Origin: Hyphomicrobiales bacterium
GTDB lineage: Bacteria; Pseudomonadota; Alphaproteobacteria; Rhizobiales; Xanthobacteraceae
Direction: 5' to 3'
Length of the DNA stretch: 40,273 nt
NCBI GenBank assembly: GCA_017305715.1
Contig: JAFKKG010000046.1
Coordinates: forward strand, 1 to 40,273
Made by a program: the position numbers and the translations under genes. Positions 16,289 to 25,695 of this stretch are shown here, in pieces (position 1 is the first letter of the stretch; each line of letters begins with the position of its first letter). The notes below the pieces were generated by a model. It searched no databases. It saw nothing but the letters and a program-made list of their open reading frames with translations, and was not told where the DNA came from.

Positions 16289-17482
16289 ATGAATATTCAG
16301 GTTCTTGATGCTCGCCGAGAGGCCAGCGGCGGTTACAGAGTGGACGTGAGTCGCGGCGAGCGCGTCGGTCGGGTATCCTCAGAGTGGTTTTCCCGCCCCG
16401 CCGATGAGCGCTATCTGTCGCTCAACGAACTGGCCCGCACGGTGCGTGATCGTACGGACCGCAGCCGCACGCGCGTGGTCGAAAGCGCGCTCATCCATGT
16501 GGAAGCAAACCGCGCCGACCCCGAGCGCTTGGCCCTGATGCTGCCCGGCTCGGACACACCGGTTGCGCCGACCCACTGGAGCTTCGGCCAGCTTGCAAGC
16601 CAGGTTGGCGCTCCGGCCGCCTACCTGCGACAGCTCCCCGCGGCACTCGCAGGTATCAACCTGCAATATGGCCTGACCGCCAATCGCGCCGAACAGATCA
16701 AAACGCTCGAGACCGACGATGACCGTGTTGAGCTTCGCGCCGTCACCAGCCCGGACTATGGGCGGATCTTTGACCATGAGCTGGTCGAGGCCGTGCAGCG
16801 CATCGCCGGCAACGGCACAGGCGATACGCGTTGGAAGGTGCCAGGCGTGCTCGACTGGTCAACCGGAATCTACAATCCCCGTGTCGACATTTCAAAGGAC
16901 ACGACGACCCTCTATGCATCGGACAGGGACGTTTTCCTTTTCCTGGTCGATGACCTGAATCCGATCGAAGCTGGCCGTCTCCGGGACGGCTCGCCCGACC
17001 TTTACTTTCGAGGCTTCTATTGCTGGAACTCGGAGGTTGGGGCGAAGACGCTCGGCATGGCGAGCTTCTATCTCCGTGCTGTCTGCCAAAATCGCAATCT
17101 GTGGGGCGTGGAAGATTTCGAGGAGATCATCATCCGCCATTCCAAATATGCAGCTTCCCGCTTTGCGCACGAGGCGGCGCCAGCGCTGCTGAACTTCGCC
17201 AACTCCTCAGCCACGCCCTTCGTCAACGGCATCAAGGCCGCCCGCGAGCGGATCGTGGCACGCAGCGACGAGGATCGCACCGAGTTTCTGCGGCGCCGTG
17301 GCTTCTCCAAGGCCGAGACAGCCAAGGTGATCGACGCGGTGCTGGCGGAGGAAGGACGGCCGCCTGAAAGCATCTTCGATTTCGTGCAAGGTATCACCGC
17401 CGTCGCGCGCGATAAGCCGCATCAGGATGCCCGTCTGGACATGGAGGCGAAGGCGAAGAAGCTCCTGGATCGCGTCGCCTGA
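16289..17482 (+). CDS. DUF932 phage/plasmid-related protein
   Basis: This 397-residue protein has the DUF932 pattern through its centre: THWSFGQLASQVGAPAAYLRQL, LRAVTSPDYGRIFDHELVEAV, FLFLVDDLNPIEAG, YFRGFYCWNSEVGAKTLGMAS and LYLRAVC-like AVCQNRNLWGVEDFEEI. DUF932 proteins are common on phages, plasmids and ICEs and have no settled role; a link to DNA maintenance is usual. I start at 16289, nine bases after GGAG, not at the ATG 15 bases upstream that sits inside the leader stem. It heads the plus-strand backbone block shared by this ICE type. Confidence 0.88.
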   Translation: MNIQVLDARREASGGYRVDVSRGERVGRVSSEWFSRPADERYLSLNELARTVRDRTDRSRTRVVESALIHVEANRADPERLALMLPGSDTPVAPTHWSFGQLASQVGAPAAYLRQLPAALAGINLQYGLTANRAEQIKTLETDDDRVELRAVTSPDYGRIFDHELVEAVQRIAGNGTGDTRWKVPGVLDWSTGIYNPRVDISKDTTTLYASDRDVFLFLVDDLNPIEAGRLRDGSPDLYFRGFYCWNSEVGAKTLGMASFYLRAVCQNRNLWGVEDFEEIIIRHSKYAASRFAHEAAPALLNFANSSATPFVNGIKAARERIVARSDEDRTEFLRRRGFSKAETAKVIDAVLAEEGRPPESIFDFVQGITAVARDKPHQDARLDMEAKAKKLLDRVA

Positions 17483-17548
17483 CTCACGCCAATCCGCGGA
17501 AACCAATTTCGCCTGTCTGCGGTACATCTCCGTTTCGCCTATTCCGTG

Positions 17549-17579
17549 GCGCTGTCCTCTTGGAGCAAGAGGGCGGCGC
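17549..17579 (+). promoter_or_regulatory. Stem-loop in the leader of the ParB-like gene
   Basis: CCTCTT (17556-17561) pairs with AAGAGG (17567-17572) around GGAGC, and outer GCGC pairs at 17549-17552 and 17576-17579 extend it. It lies about 70 bases before the ParB start. It may end transcription from DUF932 poorly (no T tract) or be part of a leader like those of the neighbouring genes. Confidence 0.4.
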
Positions 17580-17645
17580 TTCGCTCCGTGAGCGGCTTAG
17601 AGGCCGAGAGAGAGGCTTTCGGCCGGCCGTTCTGGAGAAACTGAC

Positions 17646-19775
17646 ATGGCAAAAGCCGCTCAGAAGATCAAGCTATCGCCATCGCGCGACATTCCCTTCA
17701 ACAAGCTTGTGCTGGCTCAATCCAACGTCCGCCGCACCAAGGCCGGTATCTCGATCGAGGACCTCGCCGAGGACATCGCGCGGCGGTCTCTGCTGCAAAG
17801 TCTCAACGTCCGGCCAATCTCCGACGCTGAAGGCCAGGAAACCGGCATATTCGAGGTGCCCGCGGGTGGCAGGCGCTATCGTGCCCTTGAGCTTCTGGTG
17901 AAGCAGAAGCGCCTGGCGAAGACCGCACCGGTCCCGTGCATCGTCAGCGAAGCCGGTGGCGAAATTTCTGCGGAAGAAGACTCGCTTGCCGAAAATGTGC
18001 ATCGCGTCGCTCTTCATCCGCTCGATCAGTTTCGGGCATTTCAGACGTTGCGCGAGCAAGGTCGTCCCGAGGAGGATATCGCGGCCATATTCTTCGTCTC
18101 CGTCAACGTGGTGAAGCAGCGGCTCCGGCTCGCGGCCGTCTCCCCGAATCTGCTCGACGTCTATGCCGACGACGGCATTTCGCTCGAACAGTTGATGGCG
18201 TTCTCCGTCACCGCCGAGCACACTCGACAGGAACAGGTCTGGGAGAGCGTCAACAAATCAGGCCACGACGAGCCGTATCAGATCAGGCGCCTCTTGACCG
18301 AGCGTGCGGTGCGGGCTTCGGACAAGCGTGCGCGCTTTGTCGGCCTCGCGGCCTATGAGGCGGCCGGCGGCAGCGTGTTGCGCGATCTCTTCGAAGAGGA
18401 TGGCGGCGGCTGGCTCGAGGACATAGCTTTGCTAGAACGTCTTGTCGCCGACAAGCTGCGGACGGAAGCAGAGATCGTCGCCGCCGAAGGCTGGAAGTGG
18501 CTGGATGTCGCCGTAACCTTTCCCTACGGCCACGATCACGGGCACCGCCAGCTCAAGGGGACACTGGCTGATCTGACCTCCGAGGAGCAGGCGAACTTCG
18601 ATGCTCTCCAGGCCGAATACGACGCGCTTCAGACAAAATATGAAGACGCCGACGAATTGCCGAACGAGGTCGATGCGCGTCTTGGCGAACTCGAGGAGGC
18701 GCTCGAAGCCTTCGCGAACCGGCCAGACGTCTTCAAGCCAGGCGAAATCCTCCACGCCGGCACCTTCGTCAGCATCGATGGCGAGGGCCGCTTGCAGATT
18801 GAGCGAGGCTACGTCCGCCGCGAGGACGAGACCGCATTCGTTGCGGCGACGATCGAGCCTGATTCCGAAGCCGACGCAACAGCGCCTGACGCCGATGGTA
18901 GCGACCACCGAGTGCCGCCGGTGCAGCGCGCCACCATCACGGTCGCAGGGCAGTCAGGTGCCGATGAGGAAGACGACGATGATGCCGTCCGCCAGTTGCC
19001 CGACCGGCTTGTCGCGGAGCTGACCGCGCATCGCACGCTGGCGCTGCGCGATGCCGTCGCTTGCCATCCGCAGGTCGCGATGACAGCGCTTCTGCACAAG
19101 CTCTGTGTAGACGCCTTCTGCCAGACCTACACGCCGGGATGTCTTGAAGCCGGCGTGCGCCATGTCCAGCTTCCCGGCCAGACGCCGGATCTGAAGGAGA
19201 GTGCGTCTGCCAAATCCATCGCCGATCGGCATGCGGCCTGGAACGCCGATCTGCCGACCGACGAACAGGCACTGTGGGATAGGCTCGCCACGCTTGACGA
19301 TGCCAGCCGGCTGGCGCTGCTCGCCCACTGTGTGTCCTTCGGCGTCAATGCGCTGTTCGAGAAGGTCGACCGCTATGGCGGCTCAGGCGTCACCGCCAAC
19401 GGCCTCCAGCGTCGCCTTGATCAGGCGGATCGGCTGGCGCGGGTGGTCAATCTCGACATGGCCGAGGTTGGTTGGCGACCGACGGTCGACAACTATCTCG
19501 GCCGCGTCACCAAGACTCGGATCCTCGAAGCGGTTCGTGAGGCCAAGGGCGAGGGCGCCATGCAGCTCATCGGCCACCTCAAGAAAAGCGAGATGGCCAA
19601 GGAGGCCGAGCGTCTGCTCGAAGACACCCGTTGGCTCCCCGAACCGCTGCGGCTCGCCGAAGTGGCGCCGCTGTCGGATGTCAAAGAAGCACTGCCGGAG
19701 TTCCTCTCAGACGACGAGGGGCAGGCGGGCGAGGTCGGCGAGAGCGAGCCGACACTGGCCGTCGCTGCCGAATAA
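17646..19775 (+). CDS. Large ParB/RepB/Spo0J-family protein (709 aa)
   Basis: The N-terminal ParB nuclease-like/CTPase domain spans about 10-130: IPFNKLVLAQSNVRRT, IEDLAEDIARRSLLQSLNVRP, then VPAGGRRYRALELLVKQ, the GxRR-type box, and DSLAENVHRVALHPLDQFRAF. A helix-turn-helix follows (EEDIAAIFFVSVNVVKQRLRL, about 140-165). The remaining 500 residues are a long C-terminal extension with acidic coiled-coil-like stretches (about 315-365) found in ICE-borne ParB relatives, not in chromosome ParB. It may aid element maintenance or regulate transcription. No ParA gene is next to it, so classical partition is doubtful. A GGAGAA precedes the ATG. Confidence 0.88.
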   Translation: MAKAAQKIKLSPSRDIPFNKLVLAQSNVRRTKAGISIEDLAEDIARRSLLQSLNVRPISDAEGQETGIFEVPAGGRRYRALELLVKQKRLAKTAPVPCIVSEAGGEISAEEDSLAENVHRVALHPLDQFRAFQTLREQGRPEEDIAAIFFVSVNVVKQRLRLAAVSPNLLDVYADDGISLEQLMAFSVTAEHTRQEQVWESVNKSGHDEPYQIRRLLTERAVRASDKRARFVGLAAYEAAGGSVLRDLFEEDGGGWLEDIALLERLVADKLRTEAEIVAAEGWKWLDVAVTFPYGHDHGHRQLKGTLADLTSEEQANFDALQAEYDALQTKYEDADELPNEVDARLGELEEALEAFANRPDVFKPGEILHAGTFVSIDGEGRLQIERGYVRREDETAFVAATIEPDSEADATAPDADGSDHRVPPVQRATITVAGQSGADEEDDDDAVRQLPDRLVAELTAHRTLALRDAVACHPQVAMTALLHKLCVDAFCQTYTPGCLEAGVRHVQLPGQTPDLKESASAKSIADRHAAWNADLPTDEQALWDRLATLDDASRLALLAHCVSFGVNALFEKVDRYGGSGVTANGLQRRLDQADRLARVVNLDMAEVGWRPTVDNYLGRVTKTRILEAVREAKGEGAMQLIGHLKKSEMAKEAERLLEDTRWLPEPLRLAEVAPLSDVKEALPEFLSDDEGQAGEVGESEPTLAVAAE

Positions 19776-19954
19776 CCCACCGTTGCGGAACGGCAGACGC
19801 CGCTCCGCAGCCTTCTCGACGTCCTCTTCTCTCTGATCGCATGAGGAGAATGGCAGGGAGAGGCAGAGCCGGGCCGGGAAGGGTTTGAGCTGCCGCGGTC
19901 TTAAGAGAGCGCCGGGCGGCTCGGCCCATTCCCGCTCTCCGAGAAATCTCTCCC
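19776..19954 (+). promoter_or_regulatory. Leader of the helicase gene with a repeated motif
   Basis: GGAGAGGCAGAG (19857-19868) repeats the block at 16204-16215 and is followed in both leaders by a GGG(T)TTGAG-type element. GGGAGAG near 19856 can pair with CTCTCCC immediately before the ATG at 19955, again putting the translation start region into a possible fold. Confidence 0.45.
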
Positions 19955-22900
19955 ATGACCGAATCTCTCATCGACGGCGCCGCCGTGCCGCTCCCGATCC
20001 GTGCCACCGCAGTTGTCGCTTCTGCCGTCGTTAAGGCTGCGCGTCAGCTTTTGACCGACCTTGAACGGGGTCGGCGCGTCGACGCCGCTGTTCTGCGCAA
20101 TGCCATGGAGGCAGCGATTGGCGCCTCCGATGCGACCGGCGCCTGGAACTGGAAGACGGCCCATGACGCCTGCGAGGCGGCGACCGTCCTGTTCCTGCGA
20201 CGGTACGGCGCCGCCATGCGCGCCAAGGCGGCGTCGCCGGCCGCCATGCTGCCGATGCTCGCCAGGATTGCGGGCCTCCTTCCGACACAGACACGTCGGT
20301 CCGAGGAAAGTGAATCCCTCCAGCAGTTCTCCACACCGATTGGACTGGCATACGTCGCCAGCGTCGCGGCCTCAATCGCCCCCGCCGACGTCGTTCTGGA
20401 ACCGTCGGCCGGCACCGGCCTTCTTGCCATCCTCGCTGAACTCGCCGGCGCCTCGCTCGTTCTCAACGAATTTGCCGAGAGCCGTGCCGGCATCCTTAGC
20501 GACCTTTTTCCCGCCGTCTCCACGACCAGGTTTGACGCCGCCCACATCAACGACCACCTCGATGCCGGCATCGTGCCCAGTGTCGTGCTGATGAACCCAC
20601 CGTTCTCAGCGGCGGTTCATGTCGATCGCCAGATGCGAGAGGCGGCGTTACGGCACGTCGGATCCGCTCTGGCCCGCCTTCCCGCGGGCGGACGGCTCGT
20701 CACCATCACAGGCGCGAACGTCGCGCCCGAAAATCCTGTGTGGGCCGAGCCCTTCATGCGGCTGCAGGAAGAAGGCCGCATCGTTTTCTCGGCGGCGATT
20801 GACGGCGCGGTCTATGCCAAGCACGGCACCAACATTGACACCCGCTTGACCGTAATCGACCGAGTGCCGGCCGACGACGTCGCGTCATTCCCGGCTTCCC
20901 CCGGCAGTGCTCCCGACCTGCCGACTTTGCTCGGTTGGGTGATGCAGCATGTGCCGCCGCGTGGCCCGATCGCGGGCACCCCGACAACAGCATTGCCAGC
21001 AATTGCCAGCATCTCAGCGCCTCGATCGGTCCGCGCTTACGTCAGCCAGCGTTCGCCGGCGGCGGTCGCGCCGGCCATCGATCTCGTGGCGACCGAAGTC
21101 GCCTACGAGCCGGTCGACTGGATCCCCACGGATACCAGCAAGATCACCGACGCGCTTTATGAGGCTTACACACTGCAGTCGATCCGCATCCCGGGCGCAC
21201 AGGCGCATCCGACCAAGCTCGTGCAGTCGGCAGCCATGGCCTCCGTCGCACCGCCAAAGCCGTCCTACCGACCGCATCTGCCAGCCAACGTCGTCACGGA
21301 CGGCCTCCTGTCGGACGCCCAGCTCGAGAGCATCATCTATGCCGGCGAGGCGCATTCGGCGTTTCTCGCCGGCTCCTGGACGGTCGATGCGACGTTTGAC
21401 GTCGTGGCTGCGGCGCCCGACGATGCTTCGAATGTTGTCTGCTTTCGCCGCGGCTGGTTCTTGGGCGACGGCACCGGGGCTGGCAAGGGGCGGCAGGTCG
21501 CCGGCGTCCTGCTCGACAACTGGCTCAAGGGCCGCCGGCGCGCGGTCTGGATCAGCAAGTCCGACAAGCTCATTGAGGATGCGCAGCGCGACTGGTCGGC
21601 GCTTGGCGTGGAGCGGTTGCTGGTCACGCCGCTGTCGCGCTTCCGGCAGGGCACGCCGATCCGGCTCGGGGAAGGTGTCCTTTTTGCGACCTACGCTACG
21701 CTGCGGACCGATGAGCGCGGCGAAAAGCTTTCGCGCGTCCGGCAGATCGTCGAATGGTTAGGCTCGGACTTCGATGGAGTGATCGTTTTCGACGAGTCGC
21801 ATGCGATGCAGAACGCCGTTGGAGGCAAGGGCGAGCGCGGTGACCAAGTGGCCTCGCAGCAGGGACGCGCGGGGCTCAGGCTCCAGCATGCCTTGCCGAA
21901 TTCCCGCGTCGTCTATGTCTCGGCGACCGGAGCTACCACGGTGCACAATCTCGCTTATGCCCAGCGCCTCGGTCTCTGGGGCGGCGAGGACTTCCCGTTT
22001 GCCACGCGTGCCGAGTTCGTCGAGGCGATCGAGGAGGGCGGCGTCGCGGCGATGGAAGTGCTGGCCCGCGATCTCAAGGCGCTCGGCCTCTACGCGGCCC
22101 GCTCGCTCTCCTACGAAGGCGTCGAATACGAACTGGTCGAACACCAGCTCACACCGGAACAGATCCGCATCTACGACGCCTATGCCGGGGCGTTCTCGAT
22201 CATCCACAATAACCTCGACGCCGCGATGCGTGCAGCCAACATCACCGGCGACACCGGCACACTGAACGCGCAGGCCAAGTCCGCTGCGCGCTCGGCCTTT
22301 GAGAGCGCCAAGCAGCGCTTCTTCGGGCATCTCTTGACCTCGATGAAGACACCCTCGCTGATCCGCTCGATCGAGCACGATCTCGGCTCTGGTCACGCCG
22401 CCGTGATCCAGATCGTCTCGACCGGCGAGGCTCTGATGGAGCGTCGGCTCGCGGAAATTCCGACCGAAGAGTGGGGCGACGTCCAGGTCGATATCACCCC
22501 GCGTGAGTACGTGCTCGACTATCTCACCCATTCCTTCCCGGTGCAGCTCTACGAGCCGTTCACGGATTCCGAGGGCAACCTCTGTTCGCGGGCCGTCCAT
22601 CGTGACGGCCAGCCGGTCGAGAGCCGCGAAGCCGTCGCGCGCCGTGACCGACTTATCGAGAAACTGGCCTCGCTGCCGCCCGTGCCGGGCGCGCTCGACC
22701 AGATCGTTCAGCGGTTCGGTACCGACATGGTCGCCGAGGTGACTGGCCGCTCGCGCCGCGTCATCCGTAAGCGCGATCGGCTGATAGTCGAGACTCGCGC
22801 GGCCTCGGCCAATCTCGCCGAGACCGCCGCCTTCATGGATGATGCCAAGCGCATCCTCGTCTTCAGCGATGCCGGCGGCACGGGGAGGAGCTACCACGCC

Positions 22901-24286
22901 GAACTCTCGGCGCGGAATCGCAGGTTGAGGGTTCACTATCTGCTCGAACCCGGCTGGAAGGCGGATGCCGCCATTCAAGGCCTGGGACGCACCAACCGCA
23001 CCAACCAGGCGCAGCCGCCATTGTTCCGGCCGATTGCGACGAACGTGAAGGCAGAGAAGCGCTTTCTCTCTACCATTGCCCGCCGTCTCGACACGCTGGG
23101 CGCGATTACCCGCGGCCAGCGCCAGACCGGCGGCCAGGGCTTGTTCCGTCCCGAAGACAACCTCGAAAGCCGCTACGGCCGCGACGCGCTGCGTCAGCTC
23201 TATCATCTCCTTGTTCGTGGCAAGGTGGAGGGTTGCTCGCTTGAGACGTTCGAGGACGCGACCGGCCTGAAGCTTATGGATACCAACGGCATCAAGGACG
23301 AACTGCCGCCGATCACCACCTTCTTGAACAGGCTGTTGGCGCTCACCATCGACCTGCAGAACGTCCTGTTCACCGCGTTCGAGCAACTGCTCACCGCTCG
23401 GATCGAAGGCGCCATCGCATCCGGTACCTACGACGCCGGGCTGGAAACGCTTCGGGCCGAGAGCTTTGTCGTCGCCGATCGGCGCGTTATCTACACCCAT
23501 CCCGGGACTGGCGCGGAGACGCGGCTGCTCACCGTCACCGAACGCCGGCGCAATTGTCCAGTCACGCTGGGCGAGGCGCTCGATCGGCTTTCCGACTCAC
23601 ACGGCATTTTGCTGATCAACGAACGCTCCGGCCGTGCTGCCGTGCAGATGCCGGCGCCGAGTCTCATGCTCGATGACGGCGAGATCGAGCGGCGGGTACG
23701 GCTGATCAGGCCGATGGAGCATACCAGCCTTCCGCTGAAGATGATGGCCGAAAGCCATTGGGCGGAAGCCGACCCCGAATGCTTCGTCGCGGCCTGGCAG
23801 GCTGAGCTCGGCGAGGTGCCTGAGTTCACCGACAGCACCATCCATGTGGTAGCGGGCTTGCTCCTGCCGATCTGGAAGCGGCTGCCGAACGAGTCGACCC
23901 GCGTCTACCGGCTTCAGACCGATGCCGGCGAGCGCGTCATCGGCCGCAAGGTCTCGCCCGCCTGGGTGGCGACCGCGCTGGCTGGCGACGTACCGGCGCT
24001 GACGCCGGACGCCGCCTTCGCTGCGCTGCTCGACGGTCGTACGGTTCTCGGGCTCGCCGAGGATCTGAAGCTTCGGCGCGTTCGCGTGATGGGCGCGCTT
24101 CGTATCGAGTTGTCCGGCTTCACCGACGCGATGCGGGATCGTCTGCGTGCCTATGGACTCTTTGGGGAGATCATCTCCTGGAAGCTGCGCATGTTCGTTC
24201 CGACCGGCACCACTGGCGTCGGCGTCTTGGCCAAGGTCCTCGAACGTTATCCGCTCGAGCGGATTGGTGAACGGGAGGCCGCGTGA
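19955..24286 (+). CDS. Methyltransferase-helicase fusion, Strawberry-notch type (1443 aa)
   Basis: The N-terminal part (about 110-330) is an adenine-type class I methyltransferase: a cofactor strand VVLEPSAGTGLLAIL near 145-160 and the catalytic VLMNPPFSAAVH near 210. The centre is a superfamily 2 helicase of the Strawberry-notch type with GDGTGAGKGRQVAG near 505, VWISKSDKLIEDAQRDW, the DEAH-like box VFDESHAMQN near 613 and VYVSATGATTVHNL. The C-terminal helicase half has ILVFSDAGGTGRSYHAE near 967 and IQGLGRTNRTNQAQ near 1009. Such fusions are a conserved but uncharacterised part of many ICEs; DNA protection or anti-restriction during transfer is my inference. It overlaps the next gene at TGATG. 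Confidence 0.9.
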   Translation: MTESLIDGAAVPLPIRATAVVASAVVKAARQLLTDLERGRRVDAAVLRNAMEAAIGASDATGAWNWKTAHDACEAATVLFLRRYGAAMRAKAASPAAMLPMLARIAGLLPTQTRRSEESESLQQFSTPIGLAYVASVAASIAPADVVLEPSAGTGLLAILAELAGASLVLNEFAESRAGILSDLFPAVSTTRFDAAHINDHLDAGIVPSVVLMNPPFSAAVHVDRQMREAALRHVGSALARLPAGGRLVTITGANVAPENPVWAEPFMRLQEEGRIVFSAAIDGAVYAKHGTNIDTRLTVIDRVPADDVASFPASPGSAPDLPTLLGWVMQHVPPRGPIAGTPTTALPAIASISAPRSVRAYVSQRSPAAVAPAIDLVATEVAYEPVDWIPTDTSKITDALYEAYTLQSIRIPGAQAHPTKLVQSAAMASVAPPKPSYRPHLPANVVTDGLLSDAQLESIIYAGEAHSAFLAGSWTVDATFDVVAAAPDDASNVVCFRRGWFLGDGTGAGKGRQVAGVLLDNWLKGRRRAVWISKSDKLIEDAQRDWSALGVERLLVTPLSRFRQGTPIRLGEGVLFATYATLRTDERGEKLSRVRQIVEWLGSDFDGVIVFDESHAMQNAVGGKGERGDQVASQQGRAGLRLQHALPNSRVVYVSATGATTVHNLAYAQRLGLWGGEDFPFATRAEFVEAIEEGGVAAMEVLARDLKALGLYAARSLSYEGVEYELVEHQLTPEQIRIYDAYAGAFSIIHNNLDAAMRAANITGDTGTLNAQAKSAARSAFESAKQRFFGHLLTSMKTPSLIRSIEHDLGSGHAAVIQIVSTGEALMERRLAEIPTEEWGDVQVDITPREYVLDYLTHSFPVQLYEPFTDSEGNLCSRAVHRDGQPVESREAVARRDRLIEKLASLPPVPGALDQIVQRFGTDMVAEVTGRSRRVIRKRDRLIVETRAASANLAETAAFMDDAKRILVFSDAGGTGRSYHAELSARNRRLRVHYLLEPGWKADAAIQGLGRTNRTNQAQPPLFRPIATNVKAEKRFLSTIARRLDTLGAITRGQRQTGGQGLFRPEDNLESRYGRDALRQLYHLLVRGKVEGCSLETFEDATGLKLMDTNGIKDELPPITTFLNRLLALTIDLQNVLFTAFEQLLTARIEGAIASGTYDAGLETLRAESFVVADRRVIYTHPGTGAETRLLTVTERRRNCPVTLGEALDRLSDSHGILLINERSGRAAVQMPAPSLMLDDGEIERRVRLIRPMEHTSLPLKMMAESHWAEADPECFVAAWQAELGEVPEFTDSTIHVVAGLLLPIWKRLPNESTRVYRLQTDAGERVIGRKVSPAWVATALAGDVPALTPDAAFAALLDGRTVLGLAEDLKLRRVRVMGALRIELSGFTDAMRDRLRAYGLFGEIISWKLRMFVPTGTTGVGVLAKVLERYPLERIGEREAA

Positions 24287-25347
24287 TGGCACGCGATGCT
24301 GCCGAACTGGCACGCCGCCTCGCGCGCGACGCGGAGGCGGTGTGCCGCCATTATCTCTCAAATGGGAAGCGCGAGGGGCGCTACTGGCTGGTCGGTGATG
24401 TCCACAACACGCCGGGCCGCTCGCTGTTCGTGAGGCTACAGGACTCGCCGAAGGGACCTGCCGGCAAGTGGACAGATGCGGCGACTTCCGAGCACGGCGA
24501 CTTGCTCGACATCATCAGGGAAAGCCTCGGGCTTCGCGATTTCCACGATGTCGCGGAGGAAGCTAGGCGATTTCTGAACCTGCCTCGCGCTGAACCAGAA
24601 ACGGTCTTGAAATCGGTGCGTCCGCCAGCCGTAGCCGGATCCCAGGGGGCGGCAAGACGCCTCTTTGCGATGTCGCAACCGATCGAAGGAACTGTGGTCG
24701 AGGCCTATTTGCATCGTCGGGGAATTGCCCACGTGTACCACGGTGGCAGCCTGCGCTTCCATCCGCGCTGCTACTATCGACCTGACGAGCACCTTCCGAC
24801 CGAAACCTGGCCGGCGATGATTGCCTGCGTCACCGACCTCGATGGCTGCATCACCGGCGTGCACCGCACCTGGCTCGATCCTGATGGATTTGACCGAATT
24901 CGGCTCGGCAAAGCTCCGATCGACACACCGCGACGGGCGATGGGTGACCTGCTCGGCAACGCGGTTCGTTTCGGTCCGGCGGATGACGACGTACTCGTCG
25001 CCGGCGAAGGCATCGAGACCATGTTGTCGCTACGCTATGTCGTTCCGACCTTGTCGATGGCGGCGGCCCTTTCGGCCAATCACCTCGCCGCCATGTCGCT
25101 GTCGTCGGGCTTGCGTCGCCTCTATATCGCCCGCGATGCTGACGCCGCCGGAGACACGGTGCAAGCTCTTCTCTCGCAGCGCGCGGAATCGTCCGGTATC
25201 GAGGCCATCCCGTTGTCGCCCCGGTCAGGCGACTTCAACGAAGATCTGCACGTCTTCGGTCTCGACGCCCTCCGCGCAGCCTTGCGGATACAGCTCGTAC
25301 CTGAAGACGTCGACCGCTTCCTCTCGCCCTCCACAGCACTCGGATAG
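24286..25347 (+). CDS. TOPRIM-domain primase-like protein
   Basis: This 353-residue protein has a zinc-ribbon-less primase N-terminal part (about 1-110; GRYWLVGDVHNTPGRSLFVR, GKWTDAATSEHGDLLDII, seen in phage/plasmid primase relatives). A linker and a C-terminal Toprim_3 domain follow, with LVAGEGIETMLSLR near 240 and LYIARDADAAGD near 283. The glutamate and the DxD pair of the metal site are present. It probably makes primers or otherwise acts on the incoming single strand after conjugation. The ATG at 24286 overlaps the helicase stop and is preceded by GGGAGG; a GTG one codon earlier is less likely. Confidence 0.87.
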   Translation: MARDAAELARRLARDAEAVCRHYLSNGKREGRYWLVGDVHNTPGRSLFVRLQDSPKGPAGKWTDAATSEHGDLLDIIRESLGLRDFHDVAEEARRFLNLPRAEPETVLKSVRPPAVAGSQGAARRLFAMSQPIEGTVVEAYLHRRGIAHVYHGGSLRFHPRCYYRPDEHLPTETWPAMIACVTDLDGCITGVHRTWLDPDGFDRIRLGKAPIDTPRRAMGDLLGNAVRFGPADDDVLVAGEGIETMLSLRYVVPTLSMAAALSANHLAAMSLSSGLRRLYIARDADAAGDTVQALLSQRAESSGIEAIPLSPRSGDFNEDLHVFGLDALRAALRIQLVPEDVDRFLSPSTALG

Positions 25348-25462
25348 CTACGTTTGCCCTCCATCGACGTCAATTGTTCCGTCGCGGCGGATCCAATGCC
25401 GGCAAAGGCCGCGACCACGGCCTTCTAGAGGGCGATCGGACGGCAAGCGGCCCGGGCCGGCA

Positions 25463-25670
25463 ATGGCAGAGGGGCGGCTATTTTCCGCCGCGCGCCGCCG
25501 AAAGAAGGCACACATTATATATGGGGCGATGGCGCGCTTTGCATCGCGAAGCAAAATAGCCGCCCCTCCGCCATCCTCCGCTGCCGCTGCGGCCCTCCGC
25601 TGACGCTCCGGGTTCTGCCCCGTTCCGCCCGCCGTCTGAGTGATCGCCACGAAGGCCGCGATGGGCGCGG
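25463..25670 (+). promoter_or_regulatory. Structured leader of the DUF2493 gene, copy A
   Basis: A 22-bp stem (25463-25484 with 25553-25574, one mismatch) encloses a 68-base loop. The loop holds its own small hairpin (GCTTTGC-ATC-GCGAAGC) and an ATTATATAT patch. Directly after the 3' arm comes a CCTCCGCTGC/GCTGCGGCC block (25575-25594), and further on a 29-base block at 25642-25670. Both blocks recur in the same order in the DUF736 leader (27682-27700 and 27736-27764). The stem sequences differ between the copies while pairing is kept, which points to a folded RNA. The whole 348-base gap before the gene is taken up by this leader. Confidence 0.65.
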
Positions 25671-25695
25671 CCGAACCGGCAAAAGGACTTAACCC

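Noticed and set aside
15805-16290. 161-codon open frame on the minus strand
   Set aside because: It spans the operator and leader sequences at the DarTG/DUF932 junction and has no fold pattern.
21758-23500. 580-codon open frame on the minus strand
   Set aside because: It is antisense to the Strawberry-notch helicase, has no domain pattern, and arises from GC-rich codon use.
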